64,000 nt of DNA from assembly GCA_013399115.1 (NCBI GenBank), contig VXAA01004234.1:186172-250171 (forward strand). The letters are read 5' to 3'. Position 1 is the stretch's first letter. Every line of letters starts with the position of its first letter. This document shows, in pieces, positions 57,946 to 64,000 of this stretch. The translations under genes were made by a program, and so were the position numbers. Source of the stretch: Anseranas semipalmata (taxonomy: Eukaryota > Chordata > Aves > Anseriformes > Anseranatidae). Below the pieces are notes generated by a model. That model had not been told where the DNA came from, did not search any database, and worked only from the letters and a program-made list of their open reading frames with translations.

Positions 57946-60844
57946 ATTGTGGCTTGAGCAAGTGCTTCCATGCTTCTCTAGTTAAATTTATGCTTAAGAA
58001 TATTTTTCTGTTTTCCTTTGTTTTGAAATTAAATTGTTTGGCTGAGTTAGATCTCCACCATGTCATTGTTTTCTAATACCTTTGAATCACCAGATTGTTA
58101 TGAACACTACTGTTTATGAAAGATAATAATAATATTGATGTACTTCAGCTGCTCAGAGGATTCTCCTGTGCTTTGCTTTACTGAGCTGGAAGATGAGGAA
58201 CTGTATTATACCCTCTCTGTACCATAAACTTGGTTACAAGGTGCCCTGGTGGCACAAGATAAAATTTATACTCCTGTGCAGGGAAAATACTTATGTAGGA
58301 AGATTAAGTTTCTGGCCAGATCAGCTGTGGAAGAGAAGGTGAGAAACCTTGATTTGAAAAACAAACCAGGCTTCAAGCTGAAGGAACTAAGATGCAGGTG
58401 CTGGCTGGTGAGCTACTCAGTTCTCTAGGCAGAAAAGTCTCATTCCACACTGTAAGCCCTAAGGGAGCCCCAGCATGTGTAGAAATTATCATCCTGGCCA
58501 TTGCACAAGGTGTCATTGACTTCCAAAGTTGTAAAGTATGGATGTATACCATGAGCTCAAGGTGAAGAGTGAAGCTGTAGATAAGCCTGTTGCTTATGTT
58601 TTGAACAGTATGCAGAAGGCTAATGAAAAAATTTCTGTGATTCTGTGAAAAAAAAAAGATTAAATCTGTGGTGATCTCCAGTGTATGATGGAGTTCAGAT
58701 GAAGATATACATGACACACACATTGGTTAAATGAACCTCATCCTGCAAGTTACAGCTAGATGCAGGCCTCACAGTAGTCATAAAAGAATATATAATGCCT
58801 TTGCCTCTCGTTCTTCCCTCACAACGTGATAGTTCAAGAAGGCGTTAGATGAAAAGATGGAGAGTGCCTGTGTTGCTAGGAGAGTACCTCTGGTGCTGTT
58901 TGGTTCTGATCAAAGAGGAAATAACTGAACCAACTGAACTGAAAGTAAGAGCTGATTTGTCTGCCAGCTTTTACTTCAGTTCCATCCAGATTTATAGAGA
59001 CTACTCTCACTTTTTATTCACATTTGGGGATCTTTTAGATACATAAATGATTATGGCCTCTCTCTGATGTCTCCACTGGAAGAAAGCTGCTAAACCAATG
59101 CAATGTAGTCCATGTCAGGTCATCATAGGTAGATCCACCAGCATTGCACCCTGCACTATATTGAGTTTATAAGTATCATTTTCAGGTGAAATCAGAATGA
59201 TTCCATACTGAGCCAGGCTTGTGGCTGAATGTACAGGAGTTTTTCTACCTTAAGACAGTTGAGGACTGGGTCTTATATTATGTGTGATAGAGCAGCATTT
59301 CTAACCTCCTCCATGGTATGGACCAGGAATTTCTTCTGGCATCTTCTGCAGAGGTCAAAATATTCTTTTATGTGAATCAATGTGGTAGATCCCTAAGCTC
59401 GTGGTTCAGGTCCAAATAAGAGGATGTACCTTGCAGAGATGTCCAGGCTTGTTGAAATTATTTAGAGACCCTTCCTTTTCTCCACAGCTGATATCCGGTT
59501 TTACTTTCATATGGTAGGAGGTCCTTTCCTCTCTGCAGAAATAAGATTCCTCCCTCCCCTAAACTCCACTCTCCTTAAGTAGTTTTACTACTGGTAAGCT
59601 ACTCTGTCACATCCAAGAAGTGTGAAAGCAAATAATATATAATTAGAAATGTCAGAATTTATGCAAATAATATGCAAATGATATTGAATGTAAATGATAT
59701 GCAAAAATATACAATAGAGCCTTCTTTTTGGAAAAAAAAATCAGACATATTGGAAACAGTTAAGGGCTTTAATTAATCCTTTAATTCATAATCCTAGCAT
59801 TTATCCATACTTTGTTTACAGAATAAGAAATGTCTTGCATGTCTAGACCTCTAATGAAATAAGCAGGGCTAAAAAATCTTTAACTGCAGTATTGTTGATC
59901 TTGATTTCCCACACTGCTGTGCATTAATTGAGTGGGTGGTGGAGCATGGGAATGAAGTGGGGAGAAAGTGAAAAAAACATGATGAGAATTCAGTACAAAC
60001 ATGAAGTGAGCTCTGAATAAGTAAGAAATTTAAGGGCTCTTGTGTTGTGTATGGGAAAGAAATCATTGCGGTGATTAGAGGTAAAGATGATGTTAATAAG
60101 TCCTAGTGTTTGAAGAACATGGTTAAAAGTGAGGTTGTATCTTTTCTAAAAATATTTGTTTTTAGACTGATAGCAACAGCACCTGGATGAAATGGGATCC
60201 TACTCCTCTGGGGCTGATGCAGATGCAGACTTATTTTGAAAAATTTGCCATCTAGACAAGTAAAGGCAAAACAACCTCTCACTCTTACAGGATTATATGG
60301 ACAGATATACCCAAGCTGTCCCAGATGTCCTGGGCAAGGCAAGAAAGAGAACACCCATCTCATGTCCAAAGCCAAAAACTTTGTTTTACAATAGTTTGAA
60401 TACCAGCTCGGCCTGTGGGGCACCTGCATATTGCGGCTTTTATTGCCATCAGTTTTGGTGATCCTGCCCAAGACTCTTTGTATTATTGAGCTGTCCTTTG
60501 TCCTTACTCTGTAACTGGGACAGCAGTGGTTTCCACCTTAGCATGGATGTTTTATGAGTAAGTTTGAATGTCAAAATATCCCATGATAAGAAGATGTTAT
60601 ACATTCTAAAAAAATGTGTGAAGGGAGGGTAAGGTAGGGAAGTGGTGGAAGGAGCCAGATGGAAAACCCACGGTGTGACATGAGGGTTACCCATGAGGGA
60701 ATGGGGAACCTTGATAGACCTGAGATTATTAAAGACTTCTGGCCCAGCTGCAGGGGATTCAGATGAAAGGAGCTCACTGTTTTATGCTGTCATAGTCCAT
60801 CTTTAAGGTACCATCCAGGTACCTTAAAGGAGGCTGTAGTGAGG

Positions 60845-61163
60845 TAGGGATTGGCCTCTTCTCCCACGCGCCTGGTGACAGGACGAGGGGGAATGGGCTC
60901 AAGTTGCGTCAGGGGAGGTTTAGGTTGAATGTTAGGAAAAACTTCTTTACTGAAAGGGTAGTTAGGCATTGGAATGGGCTGCCCAGGGAAGTGGTTGAGT
61001 CACCATCCCTGGAGGTCTTTAAAAGACGTTTAGATGTTGAGCTTAGAGATATGGTTTAGTGTGGGCCTTGTTAGAGTTAGGTCAGAGGTTGGACTAGGTG
61101 ATCTTGGAGGTCTCTTCCAACCTGAACAATTCTGTGATTCTGTGATTTTGTGATTCTGTGATC
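60845..61163 (+). mobile_element. CR1 LINE 3' end with octamer tail
   Basis: GGGATTGGCCTCTTCTCCCACGC...GGACGAGGGGGAATGG is the equivalent of the ORF2 'RTRGNG' region. It is followed by AAAAACTTCTTTACTGAAAGGGTAGTTAGGCATTGGAATGGGCTGCCCAGGGAAGTGG, the 3' UTR GGTTGGACTAGGTGATCTTGGAGGTCTCTTCCAACC, and about four ATTCTGTG units (61131-61160). It is well preserved but frame-broken. Confidence 0.94.
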
Positions 61164-61951
61164 TTCTGGACAGGAGCAGGATTTCAGCTTGCTTTTCAAA
61201 GCAGCCTATAGGCATGTCATGGTGAAGAATGATGCTATAGCATGGCCCACACTGAAGCAAGCTCTGCAAGGGACACTAAGCCCTTCCACAAAACCTACTA
61301 GAGAAGGCCTGGCAAGGTACTGACCTCCCCACAACAAATACCAATGAAGCCTTCAAAGTTCAGGCAAAACAAATGTTAGAAACGTGGCATCTGTCTGTGC
61401 AGAACCATCCTCCAAGACCCATACTCTTTCTGGACAGTCATTTTAAATGTCAGTGAAATTTGGAAAGTTTGGTTCTGCTGTAGCCAATAGCAAAAATTTC
61501 ATTGAATTTGCTGGGTTTTGGTTTTCAACCTCCTCTGCTGGACGCTTTTTTCTGTAGTCCCATCTTCAATAGCATTTGAACTTTATTGTTCTGCATAAGA
61601 GTGCAGCTGAAAGGATGCCTTATTTTTAACCTCGCTCTCCAGGCTTTTCTGAATTCCTAGACAATGCTATGGTCAAAATCCCCCCCTCCCTTTTTTTCCC
61701 CCCTTTTATGGAAGTGGTGTTTTTTCCTCTCATGTCTGAAGTAGAGGAGTGCATTGCAGACAAATTTGCCTAAAGCTTTGGGCCAGAGTTGATGAGACTT
61801 CACAAAGATAGAGGAGCAGGCACATGGATAGAAAAAAAAGAAAGCCTGTGAAAAATTAAAATGACAAGGCTGGTTAGGAAGCGGAGATAACTGGTGATGT
61901 AGTAAAATTAATTACAGTCTGGGTTGAAGAAATTGTGTGCCTAAGACAAAA

Positions 61952-61961
<10 letters not shown>

Positions 61962-61984
<23 letters not shown>
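61962..61984 (+). repeat. (GA)n dinucleotide microsatellite
   Basis: About 11 GA units after a short poly-A run. Confidence 0.9.
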
Positions 61985-64000
61985 AACCAACTAACAGCAA
62001 TGAAATTATAAACCCTTTCATCATCTCTATATGGTATAACTCCCCAGTTGCTATTTATTTTGGCAGTTATTTCTATAGCATAAGAGGTATAAATGGCAAA
62101 TACAGGAGACAAGTGTCCAGTCAGAGATCTTTTCTGAGGTGCTGATTCTGCAATGAAAAGCCTTACTGAGAGTGGAGTTACACAAACAAAATATCCACTG
62201 GACTAGGAACTGTGATAGAAAACCTTTGCTTTGTCAGGAATATTGTGTGATGTAATACTCCAAGGGTAACTATGGGTGCTCACTGATATACAGATTCATA
62301 GACCTTTTTGATTTAATTTTTTGCAACCATTGTGCATGTGCCAAGATGTGAATGGATTCCAGCTTTGTACTGACAGGAAAAACCCTATCAAAATGTGGGA
62401 AATGTTGAGTGACTGTTTGTTATAAAGATCAAATATTAATAGCATGATGGCAAGAGCAAAAGCCAGATACTCTGGAGGATCATTCAAGATTTCAAAACAC
62501 ACTGGCAAAAGGTCTTGATATGGTGATTTCTTCAGTATATAAAAGGAGTAGAAAAGCTGAAAGTTTAAATGTCTTTTGAAGGAGGGATATTTAGGGAGGT
62601 ATTTACCCTCTGTTTTAGTTTTCTTTTTCTTCACTTCTTTTTTTTCCTTCCTCCATTTTTTTTTTCACATTCTGACCAGCAGGGAGGAGAAAAGGAGTAG
62701 GAGTAGGAAAGAAGGAAAGAAAAATAAAAAAGACATAACACTGCCAAATTGGTAATATATATAAATACATGCATATATTATATGTATGTTCTTATTATAC
62801 ATAAATATACTCAATTATATACAAAATACATATAAAATTACTCAATTTGTCCTTAGCTTTATGCTCAAAGTGATAATTTTGGCAAAAAGAAACCACAACA
62901 AAATAGAAAATGGTGTGAAACAAAATCTGACTCTATCTGAGCTTTCAATCCTTTCTATTGATCTCCAATGCAGTAAATAATTTTCTCCTAAAATACTCAC
63001 ATAGCATCTTGTTAGTTTTGTCTCAGATGTTTCAGTTCAGAGATTTTTTTCCTCACATTATAAGATAAATGAAAACCAGTCCCTATTACTGATAAATCTG
63101 GCTCAATTTGCAGTTATGAACAAAGGCTGTGGCAGAAGATTGCATATAAACAGGGTAAACCCCTGAATAGTTTCCATGTTGGATCAGACCAGACACTGAG
63201 GGCTGCTGGTGTTGGATACATAGGGAAGAATATGGAAAACAAAGGGAAATATGACATGAACCTTCCCTGGATTTGACCTTAAGCAAGAAGAGTCTTCTGG
63301 GACTGGTGGTTGCTCTGAGTGGCCATTGGATGGACCTATCATCCTTGAACATTTTCTGAAAGTGTAGCATGAATTTCTTGTTGCACTGAATTATCTATAA
63401 CCTGTGTGTAAAAAAAAAAAAAAAAAGTTATTTCAGCTTTCATTTTAAATGTGCTGCCTGATATTTTCCAGGTTTTGTTGCATGATGAATAGGGAGTAAT
63501 GCTTACTTTCCAATCTTGTTTTTCTAGATGTCCAGCATATTCACTCTTAGTTCTTTTCCAAGTTAGAGTCCTGTGGGATGCAGGGATCTGATTCAAAATT
63601 CAGCTGAACAGATAAAGGATGATACCCCACAGGAACAGAAAAACAGAATATACACTGAGCCCTCCTTAAGAAGAGCTCCCTGCCTCTGGATTTGTGCAGT
63701 TAATCCTTACACACATAGGGGCGTTTGTCAGAGATACAAGCTATATGTAAGCTGAGCGTGGAGCACGCGCCAAAGTGTTCTGCTGGGGTGGGCTTAGGTC
63801 ACCTCATTCATTTCACAGTAGGTCATTTGTCCATCCCCAGGGACAGGTTAGGTGTGGATGGATTAATTTGTGCTTTCTCTCCTGCTGCACCTCTCTGTTC
63901 CAAAGTACATTAAAGATGAAGCTGTGCCCAAGACACGCCAAGTCTCGCAGCCATCAAAGGGAATGATGCTAAATATAACCCACCCTTGCTCTCCCTCCAC

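Larger units (their letters stand above)
57946..64000. other. Flank downstream of PKHD1, no gene recognised
   Basis: Unique AT-rich sequence with one CR1 fragment (60845-61163), a (GA)n run (61962-61984), AT-rich microsatellite sequence (62754-62832) and poly-A (63410-63426). Short open frames occur on both strands, without domains or splice logic. In mammals the next genes on this side are TFAP2B and TFAP2D, lying far away; nothing of them is seen. Confidence 0.75.

Noticed and set aside
58635..58660. TTCTGTGATTCTGTG followed by A-run, like a CR1 octamer tail
   Set aside because: No CR1 3' UTR precedes it on either strand; too short to call.
1..64000. Search for tRNA genes, CRISPR arrays, microRNAs miR-206/miR-133b (which neighbour the 5' side of PKHD1 in mammals) and LTR elements
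   Set aside because: No matching mature miRNA strings, array structure, tRNA box pairs or paired LTRs were seen by eye.

Overview
The window is vertebrate nuclear DNA, almost certainly from a bird. It holds CR1 LINE 3' ends with the avian ATTCTRTG-type octamer tails, large introns with canonical GT-AG junctions, long poly-A/T tracts and microsatellites. There is no sign of bacterial gene organisation. I cannot name the species; the CR1 sequences would fit a galliform.

The one recognisable gene is the 3' end of PKHD1 (fibrocystin/polyductin), on the + strand. Seven exons form one phase-consistent open frame: 27645-28650, 40389-40512, 42325-42412, 46564-46671, 50569-50724, 52171-52302 and 56963-57321 (stop). 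They encode about 657 C-terminal residues: part of the ectodomain, one transmembrane helix and a cytoplasmic tail of about 170 residues. By comparison with the mammalian gene they correspond to exons 61-67. A 3'UTR follows, with AATAAA at 57919.

Layout: 1-27644 is the intron upstream of the first visible exon (no exon recognised in it). 28651-40388 is a second large intron. 40389-57321 carries six smaller exons. About 57946-64000 is downstream flank. Interspersed repeats are CR1 fragments near 7630-8197, 15229-16040 (minus strand, open reverse-transcriptase C-terminal frame), 17944-18010, 29101-29215, 41840-41997, 54357-54512 and 60845-61163. Simple repeats include a 257-base uninterrupted pyrimidine tract at 10974-11230.

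The noncoding DNA is not uniform. Several segments (24700-25180 and 35220-36420 are the clearest) have the look of deeply conserved developmental enhancers: dense TAAT/ATTA cores, unusually many retained CpGs for intronic DNA, and no repeats. In mammals the 3' end of PKHD1 faces TFAP2B and TFAP2D, so these introns may carry enhancers for those transcription-factor genes; that is inference. A perfect 75-bp direct duplication (11399-11473 and 13031-13105) is the most surprising raw-sequence observation. I found no convincing novel genetic system.
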